Assembly: GCA_013299115.1 (NCBI GenBank)
Contig: JAAFKA010000002.1
Coordinates: 1 to 64,000, forward strand
DNA from: Cytophagales bacterium
GTDB lineage: Bacteria > Bacteroidota > Bacteroidia > Cytophagales > Thermoflexibacteraceae
Direction: 5' to 3'
Length of the DNA: 64,000 nt
Numbering within the stretch: the first letter of the stretch is position 1; each line of letters opens with the position of its first letter. This document shows, piece after piece, positions 33,838 to 43,516 of this stretch. Made by a program: the position numbers and the translations under genes. The notes under the pieces are model-generated. The model was not told the origin of the DNA and did no database searches. It saw only the letters and a program-made list of their open reading frames with translations.

Positions 33838-36800
33838 CTACCTTGTAACTTCCCGCACCACTCTAATTACTCCTGTGGTAGATTGGCGTTTGTTAAAGCC
33901 CTTGCGGTCTTTGCTCCAATACACTATCACATATTGGTAAGAGTCGGCAGGTACAGGAGAGCCGTTATAGGTGGCGTCCCAACCCCATTCTTCTTTGAAA
34001 GTGCCGTCCCAACCGCCATTTTTCTTAGGGTCTATAAATCTTTCATAGACTACATCACCCCATTTGTGGAAGACTTGTACCAAAATACCTGTCAAATCAC
34101 TTGTCAAAGGAGCAAAAACATCATTGAGTTTGTCGTCATTTGGCGTAAAGGCACTTGGAATTTTTACCCTTGCCTCGCAGTTGTATTTTACTCTTACAGT
34201 GTCTATGGTTTCGCATTTAGTCGACTCCATACGCACACGCAAGACGTAAGTGGTGTCCACTGTTGGAGAAGTATTGAGTACCAAAGGTATCATACCACCT
34301 GCTTCTACTCTGCCCACACCTTCGGGTATCAGCGTTGGGTTGCCTTTCACTTTCCAATCGTAATAATACACTTCGCCTGCCTCCATGTTTGTCAAACGGG
34401 CTTGAATAGTGTGCTGATAAACCCTGTAAGGCTTGTCTTCTATTTCGTTTGGTTTGGCAAAACACAACAGCGTATCTCTGGACAAAGCCAATTTAGGCAA
34501 ACTGCGATAAATTACTTGTGTCGTTTGCGAATAAGTACAATCTTTTATTTTCACTGTTACGGTATAAGTACCAGCTTTAAAGATTGGAATTTTTGGTCTT
34601 TGGTCGCCAGTATTCCACAAATAAGTGGCAGGAGCAGAATTATCGGGGTTGGTGGCATCGAGTTCTGTTCTTTCGCCTTCGCACAACACAATGCGTGGAG
34701 GCAATTCTTTGATTGGCGTAACTTTTACCAATACCGAATCAGCTTTTGATTTGCAACCAAATTCATTGAAAGTATTGACTAAATACCATGTATCTTTGGT
34801 AGGGGCAACTTCTGTACTTGCCGACTTCGCACCATGTCGCCACTCATAACGCAAACCTCCTGTGGCTGTTAAGGTAACTTTGTCGCCAGCACAAATTTTG
34901 ATGTCTTTTTGGGCATTGGCAACCGCAACAGGAATTGGATTAATTTGCAAACGAATAGTATCTGTACCTTCCGAACAGTCATTGTCAAATTTAGAAGCCA
35001 CCCAATAGGTTTGTATGCCCACTGTGGTAAATTTTACTAAGGTACTTGCCCCTGTTTTGCCATTACTCCACTTATACGTACCTCCTTGCGAAGCAGTCAA
35101 AGTGATAGAATCTCCCAAACAATATTGCAAAGGAATGTTTTTGTTGATAATTGGTTTTGCCTTGCGGAAGAAAGTAACTTTCAAGGTATCACGTTTCAAA
35201 CAACCTGTTACGCCATCGGTTACTATGGCTTCGTACAACACTGTGTTGTAAGTTGGTCTTGGTTTGAGGTCTGCAAAGTTAAATTGGTATTTGGAATTAG
35301 TACCAACTACTTCGCCTGTTGCCACACTTCTCCACGTATAACGCACACTCAAAGGGTGAGCAGGGTCAAAAACATCTACCTCTATTGGTGTATCTTCGCA
35401 AGATTTCACTTCTTTTTGTGCAGGCAATTTGACAGTCATTGCAGGATTAACCACAATCGTAGCTGTAACTTTGGTGGACTTACACAATTTGCTATTGGCA
35501 TTGCCAACTTCTACTGTATAAAAATAGGTTCCCGCAGCACTTGGAGTCATGGTCAAGTTAGGTGTAGTTGGCAAATTGGCAACTTTGTTGTCGTTGCTTG
35601 TCCATTTGTAAGTATCTCCTCCGCTTGCACGCAAAGTAAAAGTTTCGCCCAAACAGATTTGTCTTGGGAAATTGTTTTCAATCATCGCAACAGGGCGAGG
35701 TTGGAAAGTTACGGTTACAATGTCCGTAGAAACGCAATTTGAGGGTGGCGTAATGGTTACGGAGAAACGAACAGGGTCAAAGGTATTGACATCACTGTAT
35801 TTGAGGCTCAACTTAGCCGAAGTACCCACCACTGCATTGGTTGCCAAATTTCTCCATTCATATTTAATGCTCGACAAATGAGAAACGTCATAAGCATCGA
35901 GAACTAAGATGCTGTCTTGGCAAACTTCTATTCTATTGCCCACCACAACAGGTTTGATAACTGCGGTTGGGAAATCTGCCACAAAAACATCTACACTTAC
36001 CGCAGCATTGCATTTGGTTGTTTTGGTTTTGTCTTTTACTTTGACTGTGTAACGTCCTGATTTATTTACTTTTACCGACAATTTGTCTTGGGTAGTGCTG
36101 ATAATGCCAGGTCCTTCCCACGTAATTTCGTAGTCTAAGATATTGGTGGCTTGCACAAACAAAGTAGCTTCGGTTAAGCATTGTCCGTTATTGTCTGCAC
36201 CCAAAATTTTCAGACTTGGGTCACCGTCAAACAAAATTTCTACTGTATCTCTTGTCATGCAACCGTTGGCAGTTGTAACAGCCACTGTATATACACCAGG
36301 TACGGTAATGTCGAGATTTGGTGTAGTTCCCAAACTTGCATTAGGGTTGGCAGCAAAAGGATTTGTCCATCGGTACGTTACGTTTAGGTTGGCATGGCTC
36401 ACGTCATAACCTATCAATTTGTAAGGTACTTGCGAAGGATTGCAAATTGCCCTGTTTGCACCCAAATCTACAACAGCTACGTCATTGAAAAACAACAACA
36501 CTTCATCTCTACCCACACATTTCGAAGGGAAATTTTCGTCTGTAACTTCTACCGAATATGCCCTTGTACCTCTGATGGTGGCAGAGTTTATTGTAATTGT
36601 TTTGGTTGTTGCCCCTGTACTCCATTTGTATTTGAAGTTGCCTGTGTTGTTTCCATTCGGGTCGGCATCTAACACAATGGTTTGGTTTCCGCACACTGTA
36701 CGGTCTGGTCCCAAATCTACAACAGGGTTTGGATTTACTGTTACTTTGGTTTCTACAATTACAGGATTACAAGCCCTTGCGTCTGTTATTTGCACTGTGT

Positions 36801-39800
36801 ATGTGCCTGTTGCATCAACAATTAGGCTTGGCGTAGTTGCCAATACCGCACCTGTTCCTTTGTTTCTCCAAATATAACTTATATTAGAGTCATGGCTTGG
36901 CAGGTAAGCATTCAACCGAATTGGCGTTGCCGACTTACAAACCACTGCATCTGTAAAAGTAGGTGCTGCGGGTTCTCCAATTATTTTGGTAAATACTTTG
37001 GTAGTGGCAGTACAACCATTGAGAGCTGTGTAACTATACACAATTTCCACATTGGGGCTAACACCAACCGTAGCAGGATTAAAAATTACGCTGTTTACTG
37101 CATTGTTTGGCAAACCTGTGGCGGGTTGTCCGTTGATAAAGAACTTGCCACCCAAAGGCGTTGCATTCAGGGCAAAAGCAGCAGAACTTACGCAATAATT
37201 GGCTGCCAACGTAGTGGTAATGGCTGGTGTTGGCAATGGTTTTACTGTGAATGTGGTTTGTGCAGAGTTTTCGCAACCTTTGGCATCTTTGAAAGTGTAA
37301 CGCAAAACGTAAGTACCAACGCCCAACGTAGTTGGGTTAATTGGTGCAGGAATGATGTTTGCCCCAATGCGGAACACGCCACCTGTCGGATTGACAATAG
37401 GCGTAAAAGCATTGTCGTTTAAGCAATAATCAGGATTTACACCTGTTAGGGTTACAACAGGCAAAGGATTTACAAAAACGTCTGTGTCCATTACGTCATT
37501 GCAACCATTGGCATCTGTAAAAGTAGTACGCACTTTGTAAGCTACTGTTCTTGCCCCCAATGTGGCAGGACTGAAAATGTAGGTGTTTGGCAATGCACCC
37601 GCAGGAGCAGGGGCACCGTCTATGGTTACGACTGCACCCGCAGGCGTAGGTGTTAAGACAAAATCAGCATCAGACACGCAATAATTTGGGCGTATCGGAT
37701 TGGCATAAAACACCTTGGTAGGTGCTACAATCGTAACAGCACGTATAATTTCGGTTTGGCAAGCTGCAGGACCAGGGGCTGTGTAAACGTATTTGACAGG
37801 ATAAACTCCTGCACCCAACGTGGCTGGTCGCAATTTGGTTTCGGGTACGTTGTTCACAAAGAAAGTACCCCCCGCAGGGTTGGCTGCTAAGGTAATATCT
37901 GCCACATTTGAGCAATATTGCGTGTTTAAACCAATGAAAGACAAAGCTGTTGGTGCTAAAATTTGCACGTTTTGGCTGGCTTGGTTTTCGCAACCATTGA
38001 GGTCTGTGTAAAAATATTCTACCAAATGACTACCTGCCCCGATTGTTGAGGGGTTGAACATTGGTGGAACTCCTGTAACAGCAATGCCATTGATTCTGAA
38101 AGTGCCTGTGCCTCCTGTGGGATTGGTGGTTGCTGCCAAATTTACCGCAGGTGCATTCAAGCAATATTGAGGAGCCAAACCTGTGATAGCAACCGTAGGC
38201 AAAGGATTAATGGTTACAGTTTTGGTAGCTTCCTCCGTACAACCTGTGCCATAAGTATAAACATAACGGACTGTAATAGGTTGAGGCAATACCCCCAAAG
38301 TGGTTGGGTTAAAATTGGTAACAGGTGCAGGATTTGCGTTGATAAAAAACTGCCCTGTGCCACCCACGCCGCTGCCTGTGAGAACAACTGCTGCATCATT
38401 GATACAATATTTATCTTGTAAATTGGTAATATTAACAGGCACTACGTTGTTGATAAATACGTTTTGGGTAGTAGAATTTACGCAATTTGTAGTAGGATTG
38501 GTAAAGGTATAAGTCAATACCCAAGCCCCTGGATTAAGTGTAGTGGGCGTAATTTGTGTTACGGTGTTGGTAACAGCCCCTTGTGTGAGGGTAAATGTAC
38601 CTCCTACAGGTGTGCCTTTGCCCGCCAAATCTACTGCTGCCTCGTTGCTGCAATAGCTGGTTGCCACGCCATTGATAGCCACAACAGGCAAAGGATTGAC
38701 TGTAATTGCCAATGCCGTTGGCGTTGTCAAAATACAACCCAAACCTGTTGTAATTCTCACTGTATAATTGCCTGTGGTGGTTACTGTCAAAGTGGGGTTG
38801 GTTTGCCCTGCAATGACTACGTTGTTTCGTAGCCACTCATAAGTCCACGTCTGCCCTGCGGTTACAGGTGCAGTATTAATCACTGTATTTTCGCCTTGAC
38901 AAAGCACCACTGGCGTAGCCGAAATGGTGGGGTCTGGGCTTGGATTAACCACAATCGGAATGATGTTGGAAACCAAAAAACAACCAAATTGATTGGCAAT
39001 TCTAACCCTGTAACTGCCTGATAGATTGGTAGTTAAAGTATTATTTGTTTCACCTGCAATGGGGTTGCCATCACGTTGCCATTCGTAAGTCCACGTTTCG
39101 CCTACTGTTGGCGTGGTGGTTACGGACAAAGTGGTAGTAACAGCAGAGCAGAAAGTAGTCAAGGTTGCCGAAATATTGGCAGTCGGCATAGGATTGACCG
39201 TGATATTAATAGGATTGGAAGTTCTGGTACAACCCAATGCTGTCGTAATTTTTACCGTATAACTGCCTGTGTTATTTACCAACAAAGTGCTGTTGGTTTC
39301 ACCTGCCAAGTCTGTGCCGTTTCTTGCCCATTGGTAATTGTAAGTTTGCCCTGCGGGTGCTGTTTGTGCTGTCAAAGTGGTGTTGGTATTGGCACAAAAA
39401 ACAACTTGCGGTACTGTTACCAGCATATTTGGGCTGTGATTGACTACCAAAGCCACTTCGGGAGTTGTAAAAGTACAGTTGGTGGTATTGTCTGTAATTT
39501 TTACTTTCATGTTGAAAATCCCCGCTGTGTTATAAATATTGCTATAGGTAGCAAAATTACCTCCGATGGGTACGTTGTTTTCAAACCACTCATATTTAAA
39601 AGTGGTCATGGTCGGATTTGGAATTGGCGTTGTGGAGAAAGTAATGGTAGTCCCCTCGCAAATGATAGGCGGTATGCTGGTGAGCAAAGTAGCCGATGGC
39701 AGAGCCTTTTGCTCTATGAACAAATCAGGCGTAGAAAAAGATTGGCAGTTGGTAATGGTATTGGTAACACGCAAACGGTAATACCCTACTACGTTGGTGG

Positions 39801-42147
39801 TGTGGTTGATGGCGGTTGCCCCTGCAATGTCTGCGTAAGCAGCCAAAGGCGTGGCTTTAAACTGCCACTGATACGTATAATCTGGCGAAGCTGGCAAAGC
39901 TGTGCCTTGCAATTGGAGGCTTTCACCTGCACAAAAATAGGTTTTGTCGTCTTGTCCTTTGATAGTAACGGCAGGGGCAGCAATGACCGTAACAGCAGCT
40001 GTGTTTGATACCAAACTTCGGCAATTGGTAGGGGCAGCACCAATGGCAAAAACAGTGTAATTGCCAACAGTGGTAGCCAAAAGTGTATTTGTTGAACCCC
40101 CAATAATTACGTTGTCTTTTCGCCACTCAAAAGTTACGTTTGGTGTAGTGGTGTTGGCAGTCAAGAGAACAGAGCCACCTGCACAAAAACCAGGGCTTAA
40201 TGGTGTAATATTGACAACAGGCAAAGGCACAACAGTCAAAGTTGCGTTATTAGATGTAACCTCACAAACACCTCCTCTCGTGATTTTTACTTTATATACG
40301 CCTGCATTGGTGGCATTTACGTTGTTGAGAGTCAAAGTTTGTGCGGTTTGTCCTACTATCACTACATTGTCTTTGTACCACTCATAGGTTTGGTCTTGCC
40401 CTGCGGTGGCGGTAAAAGTTACGTTTGTACCTTGACAGACAGTTTGGTCTGCACCTATGCTGGCAGTAGGCGGAGCCGTAGGATATATTTTTGCTTGTTT
40501 TTTGAGTACCCCCGTAGCCGAGCAGCCTGTGCCGCCGCCCACAAAGGTTACAGTCATGGTAATTTCATAAAAACCAACTGCTGCGTAGGTATGCGGTGGA
40601 GGATTCTGCCCTGTTACCACTGGGCTACCATCGCCAAAATCCCATGAATAAGAAGCTATGTTAATACCTGAACCAGCCACCGTAACGGTGCGGTTAGGGT
40701 CGCACAAAGGATTGGGGTTAATGGTAAAATTATAGGCTTGGTTTTCGAAAGATGCACCAACGGAGTAGGAATAAACATCTACATCACTATATCCATAAGC
40801 ATAAGCTATAAATTCCTTAGTCGATGACAAAGTAGAGGTGATAGGCGTAACATTTACCCCACCTAATGTATTGCCTATGGAAATTATAGCTGTAGAATAG
40901 TTAGGTAATTGAGGAACTTCAGTAAATAAGGTAATTAAGGGATTAGCAAATCCATCATTAGTTGTTCCATTAAAACGCAAATCTGGAACATCTGCTGTTT
41001 TCATAATTACATTTACAAAATGGCTACCAGGAGCAGCAAGAGGTAAAGTATTAAAAGTTGTTTGCCTTGTTGTTTGATTGAGAGGGTTAAGAATAACCAA
41101 AGATACATCTCCTTGTCCTGCACCACTACAAGATGCAGTAAGAGTCATCTGTGCCACACTAATTGCCTTATCAGCACTAATATAAAAAGGACTAGTGGCA
41201 GCAGTAACAAACTTAGCTACGTTTTGAGTGGCATTCAAGTTTATGACCTCATCCACACCTGCGGGATTTTTAATCGTAACAGTTGTATTATCTTCTTTGG
41301 CAACTACTCTGTACCAGTAATCAGTTGCATTTTGAAAAGGTATTATGATATACTCTTTACCCCACGTTTCCAAAGGATATTGTTGTTCGTAGGTATGTTG
41401 CCAAGAAGACCCAACCGTTGGAGGTGCGCAAAGGGTGGAAGCCTGTGAACCAGCAAATACTGCAAAAGGTTTGCAAGTTCCATCAGCAGCTTTGATACGA
41501 GTTCCAGAAAAATCTTGCCCCCTGCTTTGTGCAACGTACTGAATCATTTGGTTCTTTTGGAGTGTAACAGAAAACATAGTACCTGCCACTTTACCACCAT
41601 TTGTATTTATTGTGGGGGTAATTTCAAGTACAGTATTATTTTCATAAGCAACAACCAGAAACTCAGAAAATTCTGCTCCCCCAGTTGTATTGCCAACTGC
41701 ACTTGTATTGACAATGTACTCTGTAACAGCACCTAACGAGGTAATAGGCAATACACTTGAAGCCTCAGTACGATTATCAACTTGGCTATGCGCAGTTACA
41801 CTTATGTCATTGTTATTTGATTTTACAAATAGTACCTTATTATCTATTGCAACCTCATTTACTGTTGCTCTGTGTGTACTTCCTGTACTGATTTGTATTA
41901 CCTGTGTGGAGCCAGCCGCCACATTAAATGGAATAGATAACGGTGCAGTAGGAGGGGTATTGTTTGCTGTGATTGTACCTGAAGCTCCTAATTTTGAACT
42001 TATGATAAGTCGAGAAGCTCCTCCTGTATTAGAGTTTGTTGTCATAAACCCGACATAAAACTCCTTCCCCTCCGTAGAGATAACCTGTGCTTTGCTTTGC
42101 AGATGCAAGCCGCACAAGCACAATAAAAGTAAAATGATTTTTTTCAT
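33838..42147 (-). CDS. Giant T9SS-secreted adhesin: IgGFc-binding, PKD, many Ig-like domains, CHU_C tail
   Basis: The product has 2769 aa from the ATG at 42147, where a clear signal peptide starts (MKKIILLLLC ... SKAQ); the longer frame adds 13 residues. Residues about 25-400 look like an IgGFc-binding-type N-terminal domain ('STEGKEFYVGFMTTNSN'). A PKD domain ('SYSWDFGDGSP') lies near 500. From about 555 to 2550 come some twenty Ig-like or PKD-like beta modules of 80-100 residues with recurring 'TxNPLPxxxI', 'YCxN' and 'CxGExxxL' motifs. The C-terminal 110 residues ('IPSAFTPNDDKLNDVFAPL') are the gliding-motility-associated CHU_C domain, a type B T9SS sorting signal. It should be a long filamentous surface protein for adhesion or gliding. 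A 7-base tandem repeat lies in its upstream region. Confidence 0.92.
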   Translation of the reverse strand: MKKIILLLLCLCGLHLQSKAQVISTEGKEFYVGFMTTNSNTGGASRLIISSKLGASGTITANNTPPTAPLSIPFNVAAGSTQVIQISTGSTHRATVNEVAIDNKVLFVKSNNNDISVTAHSQVDNRTEASSVLPITSLGAVTEYIVNTSAVGNTTGGAEFSEFLVVAYENNTVLEITPTINTNGGKVAGTMFSVTLQKNQMIQYVAQSRGQDFSGTRIKAADGTCKPFAVFAGSQASTLCAPPTVGSSWQHTYEQQYPLETWGKEYIIIPFQNATDYWYRVVAKEDNTTVTIKNPAGVDEVINLNATQNVAKFVTAATSPFYISADKAISVAQMTLTASCSGAGQGDVSLVILNPLNQTTRQTTFNTLPLAAPGSHFVNVIMKTADVPDLRFNGTTNDGFANPLITLFTEVPQLPNYSTAIISIGNTLGGVNVTPITSTLSSTKEFIAYAYGYSDVDVYSYSVGASFENQAYNFTINPNPLCDPNRTVTVAGSGINIASYSWDFGDGSPVVTGQNPPPHTYAAVGFYEITMTVTFVGGGTGCSATGVLKKQAKIYPTAPPTASIGADQTVCQGTNVTFTATAGQDQTYEWYKDNVVIVGQTAQTLTLNNVNATNAGVYKVKITRGGVCEVTSNNATLTVVPLPVVNITPLSPGFCAGGSVLLTANTTTPNVTFEWRKDNVIIGGSTNTLLATTVGNYTVFAIGAAPTNCRSLVSNTAAVTVIAAPAVTIKGQDDKTYFCAGESLQLQGTALPASPDYTYQWQFKATPLAAYADIAGATAINHTTNVVGYYRLRVTNTITNCQSFSTPDLFIEQKALPSATLLTSIPPIICEGTTITFSTTPIPNPTMTTFKYEWFENNVPIGGNFATYSNIYNTAGIFNMKVKITDNTTNCTFTTPEVALVVNHSPNMLVTVPQVVFCANTNTTLTAQTAPAGQTYNYQWARNGTDLAGETNSTLLVNNTGSYTVKITTALGCTRTSNPINITVNPMPTANISATLTTFCSAVTTTLSVTTTPTVGETWTYEWQRDGNPIAGETNNTLTTNLSGSYRVRIANQFGCFLVSNIIPIVVNPSPDPTISATPVVLCQGENTVINTAPVTAGQTWTYEWLRNNVVIAGQTNPTLTVTTTGNYTVRITTGLGCILTTPTALAITVNPLPVVAINGVATSYCSNEAAVDLAGKGTPVGGTFTLTQGAVTNTVTQITPTTLNPGAWVLTYTFTNPTTNCVNSTTQNVFINNVVPVNITNLQDKYCINDAAVVLTGSGVGGTGQFFINANPAPVTNFNPTTLGVLPQPITVRYVYTYGTGCTEEATKTVTINPLPTVAITGLAPQYCLNAPAVNLAATTNPTGGTGTFRINGIAVTGVPPMFNPSTIGAGSHLVEYFYTDLNGCENQASQNVQILAPTALSFIGLNTQYCSNVADITLAANPAGGTFFVNNVPETKLRPATLGAGVYPVKYVYTAPGPAACQTEIIRAVTIVAPTKVFYANPIRPNYCVSDADFVLTPTPAGAVVTIDGAPAPAGALPNTYIFSPATLGARTVAYKVRTTFTDANGCNDVMDTDVFVNPLPVVTLTGVNPDYCLNDNAFTPIVNPTGGVFRIGANIIPAPINPTTLGVGTYVLRYTFKDAKGCENSAQTTFTVKPLPTPAITTTLAANYCVSSAAFALNATPLGGKFFINGQPATGLPNNAVNSVIFNPATVGVSPNVEIVYSYTALNGCTATTKVFTKIIGEPAAPTFTDAVVCKSATPIRLNAYLPSHDSNISYIWRNKGTGAVLATTPSLIVDATGTYTVQITDARACNPVIVETKVTVNPNPVVDLGPDRTVCGNQTIVLDADPNGNNTGNFKYKWSTGATTKTITINSATIRGTRAYSVEVTDENFPSKCVGRDEVLLFFNDVAVVDLGANRAICNPSQVPYKLIGYDVSHANLNVTYRWTNPFAANPNASLGTTPNLDITVPGVYTVAVTTANGCMTRDTVEILFDGDPSLKILGADNNGQCLTEATLFVQATNILDYEITWEGPGIISTTQDKLSVKVNKSGRYTVKVKDKTKTTKCNAAVSVDVFVADFPTAVIKPVVVGNRIEVCQDSILVLDAYDVSHLSSIKYEWRNLATNAVVGTSAKLSLKYSDVNTFDPVRFSVTITPPSNCVSTDIVTVTFQPRPVAMIENNFPRQICLGETFTLRASGGDTYKWTSNDNKVANLPTTPNLTMTPSAAGTYFYTVEVGNANSKLCKSTKVTATIVVNPAMTVKLPAQKEVKSCEDTPIEVDVFDPAHPLSVRYTWRSVATGEVVGTNSKYQFNFADLKPRPTYNTVLYEAIVTDGVTGCLKRDTLKVTFFRKAKPIINKNIPLQYCLGDSITLTASQGGTYKWSNGKTGASTLVKFTTVGIQTYWVASKFDNDCSEGTDTIRLQINPIPVAVANAQKDIKICAGDKVTLTATGGLRYEWRHGAKSASTEVAPTKDTWYLVNTFNEFGCKSKADSVLVKVTPIKELPPRIVLCEGERTELDATNPDNSAPATYLWNTGDQRPKIPIFKAGTYTVTVKIKDCTYSQTTQVIYRSLPKLALSRDTLLCFAKPNEIEDKPYRVYQHTIQARLTNMEAGEVYYYDWKVKGNPTLIPEGVGRVEAGGMIPLVLNTSPTVDTTYVLRVRMESTKCETIDTVRVKYNCEARVKIPSAFTPNDDKLNDVFAPLTSDLTGILVQVFHKWGDVVYERFIDPKKNGGWDGTFKEEWGWDATYNGSPVPADSYQYVIVYWSKDRKGFNKRQSTTGVIRVVREVTR

Positions 42148-42184
42148 GTTTTTCAAAAGATGATTAAAGTAAGTAGATAAGTGC

Positions 42185-42216
42185 AATTATGAATTATGAA
42201 TTATGAATTATGAATT
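42185..42216. repeat. Heptanucleotide tandem repeat (AATTATG)x4.6 upstream of the adhesin
   Basis: Four full copies of AATTATG plus AATT lie 38-69 bases upstream of the adhesin ATG (minus-strand gene). The position is right for the promoter or leader. A simple repeat of this length can change copy number by slippage and so alter promoter spacing. Confidence 0.85.
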
Positions 42217-42243
42217 TTTTTGCAAAAAAATGTAATTATTTAG

Positions 42244-42395
42244 TTATGTGCTTTCGGTTATTTAATTATGTGCTTTCGGTTTCTCAAAACCGAAAGCAGG
42301 GGTTTCTCAAAACCCCAAAAAGAGTTTAGACAAAATTATGTAAACTTTTACTTTCGGTTTTGAGAAACCGAAAGCACGTATTGTAACCGAAAGTA
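42244..42395. repeat. Cluster of CTTTCGGTT / CTCA-loop palindromes
   Basis: GCTTTCGGTTT-CTCA-AAACCGAAAGC (42272-42297) is followed by GGGGTTT-CTCA-AAACCCC (42299-42316) and CTTTCGGTTT-TGAG-AAACCGAAAG (42351-42374). There are also half copies TGTGCTTTCGGTT (42247) and AACCGAAAGTACGTATTG (42386). The loop is constant while the outer stem bases change in pairs. This cluster fills the 263-base gap between the adhesin and the Rpn-type gene. Confidence 0.8.
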
Positions 42396-42410
42396 CGTAT
42401 TGTATTTGTT

Positions 42411-43298
42411 TTAGATTATAACTTTTTCTACTTCTGATTCGGCTATTTGCAAAGCTGCTGCAATCTGCGAATTAGTTAAGCCTAATAGCACCAAATTTTT
42501 TATTGCCATTTCAGTTTTCGCTAATAAAGCCTGCTTTTCCAATTCTGCTTTTTGTTGTGCTTGTTGTGCCTCTGCCAACTTCCGTTCTATCTCCTCAAAC
42601 TTGCTTTCTATTTCGTCTTCTGCTTCGGCTCTTTGAATCATCATTTGGTCTTGCAAAGGATAGTTCAGCCTTTCTATCAACTCTCGTAGTTCAGGGTCTT
42701 CATTCCACTCCACAGGCAAGCTCATAATTTTATTGTCTTTGGTCGTAACATATTTTTGATTAAAAACAGACAATAATTTTTCTATTCGGTTTTGCATATT
42801 CAACCGCAAACGTGGCACTTGTATCACGTAGCAGTCGTGTGTTAGTTGTTCTACAAATTCGTTTCTAATCTCATAATTTTCTTTGCTCACCAAATCCGAA
42901 TATTGCCTATTTACTTTCAACAAAGGAAATTTTACATTTGCCAATTTAAAATTCAGAAAATAGACCGTAATAATAGGCAAAGTTTCTTTTTCGTTGGTGT
43001 TCTGCACTTTATCTTGATAAGTATAACCATCTGCCAAGTATTTTCTCAAACAAACCATGTCAAATAAGATACGAGTTTTATGCAACTCTATCAATGCTTT
43101 CTTTTCTATTCCTTCTTTTGTCAAAATCACTGCCTTAAAATTTACGTGCAGCCCAGTCAAAAGTTCATTCTTATATCTACAAGGCTCTAATGACAAAATT
43201 TCAGTGTCTAATAAAGCTGATAGTAGTTTTTTTGTAATATTGGTATCTTCAAATAAAAATTTGAAGAAAACATAGTAAAGAGGATTGGCGATGTGCAT
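42411..43298 (-). CDS. Rpn-family (PD-(D/E)XK) recombination-promoting nuclease/transposase-like protein
   Basis: The product has 295 aa from the ATG at 43298; the longer frame starts at a TTG inside a palindromic repeat and is not preferred. 'NPLYYVFFKFLFEDTNITKK' followed by 'LLSALLDTEIL' is the typical N-terminus of the Rpn/PDDEXK_2 group, and the segment 'KKALIELHKTRILFDMV' carries the E-x-[HQ] nuclease signature. The C-terminus is a Glu/Gln-rich coiled coil (about 215-260) and a short helix-turn-helix-like end ('GLTNSQIAAALQIAESEVEK'). Rpn proteins cut DNA and raise recombination. The gene is flanked on both sides by palindromic elements. Confidence 0.82.
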   Translation of the reverse strand: MHIANPLYYVFFKFLFEDTNITKKLLSALLDTEILSLEPCRYKNELLTGLHVNFKAVILTKEGIEKKALIELHKTRILFDMVCLRKYLADGYTYQDKVQNTNEKETLPIITVYFLNFKLANVKFPLLKVNRQYSDLVSKENYEIRNEFVEQLTHDCYVIQVPRLRLNMQNRIEKLLSVFNQKYVTTKDNKIMSLPVEWNEDPELRELIERLNYPLQDQMMIQRAEAEDEIESKFEEIERKLAEAQQAQQKAELEKQALLAKTEMAIKNLVLLGLTNSQIAAALQIAESEVEKVII

Positions 43299-43322
43299 TA
43301 AAATCTTGTTTTTTTGGTAATC

Positions 43323-43371
43323 TTTCTTATACGTTGGCAATGGTCGCAGACCTTGACAATCGTATAAGAAA
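43323..43371. repeat. Palindromic repeat, TTGGCAATGGTCGCAGACC core with TTTCTTATACG arms
   Basis: The perfect 11-base arms TTTCTTATACG (43323-43333) and CGTATAAGAAA (43361-43371) enclose the core TTGGCAATGGTCGCAGACC plus TTGACAAT. The same core has different but still complementary arms at 2731, 48081 and 61630. It lies just upstream of the Rpn-type gene. Confidence 0.85.
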
Positions 43372-43425
43372 ATCTTTTTTCCACTATAATTTACCTCACA
43401 TACTAAAGGGTGTGGTACAAATTTT

Positions 43426-43449
43426 CTTTCGGTTTTGAGAAACCGAAAG
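43426..43449. repeat. CTTTCGGTTT-TGAG-AAACCGAAAG palindrome
   Basis: Ten-base perfect arms around TGAG; the reverse orientation of the CTCA-loop family found at 42272 and 42351. It is 67 bases past the stop of hpt (minus strand) and may terminate hpt transcription. Confidence 0.75.
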
Positions 43450-43516
43450 CACTAAACAAAACACTTACCAAAAGCATTTGTAATGTTTTCACAAAATTAA
43501 CAAAAAAATAATGAAT

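Noticed and set aside
39076-40008. 310-codon plus-strand open frame inside the adhesin gene
   Set aside because: It is antisense to well-conserved Ig-like modules. The translation is Cys/Arg/Ser-rich low-quality sequence with no family features. The long open frame is a by-product of the repetitive adhesin sequence; the same holds for 33805-34749 and the other plus-strand frames up to 42058.
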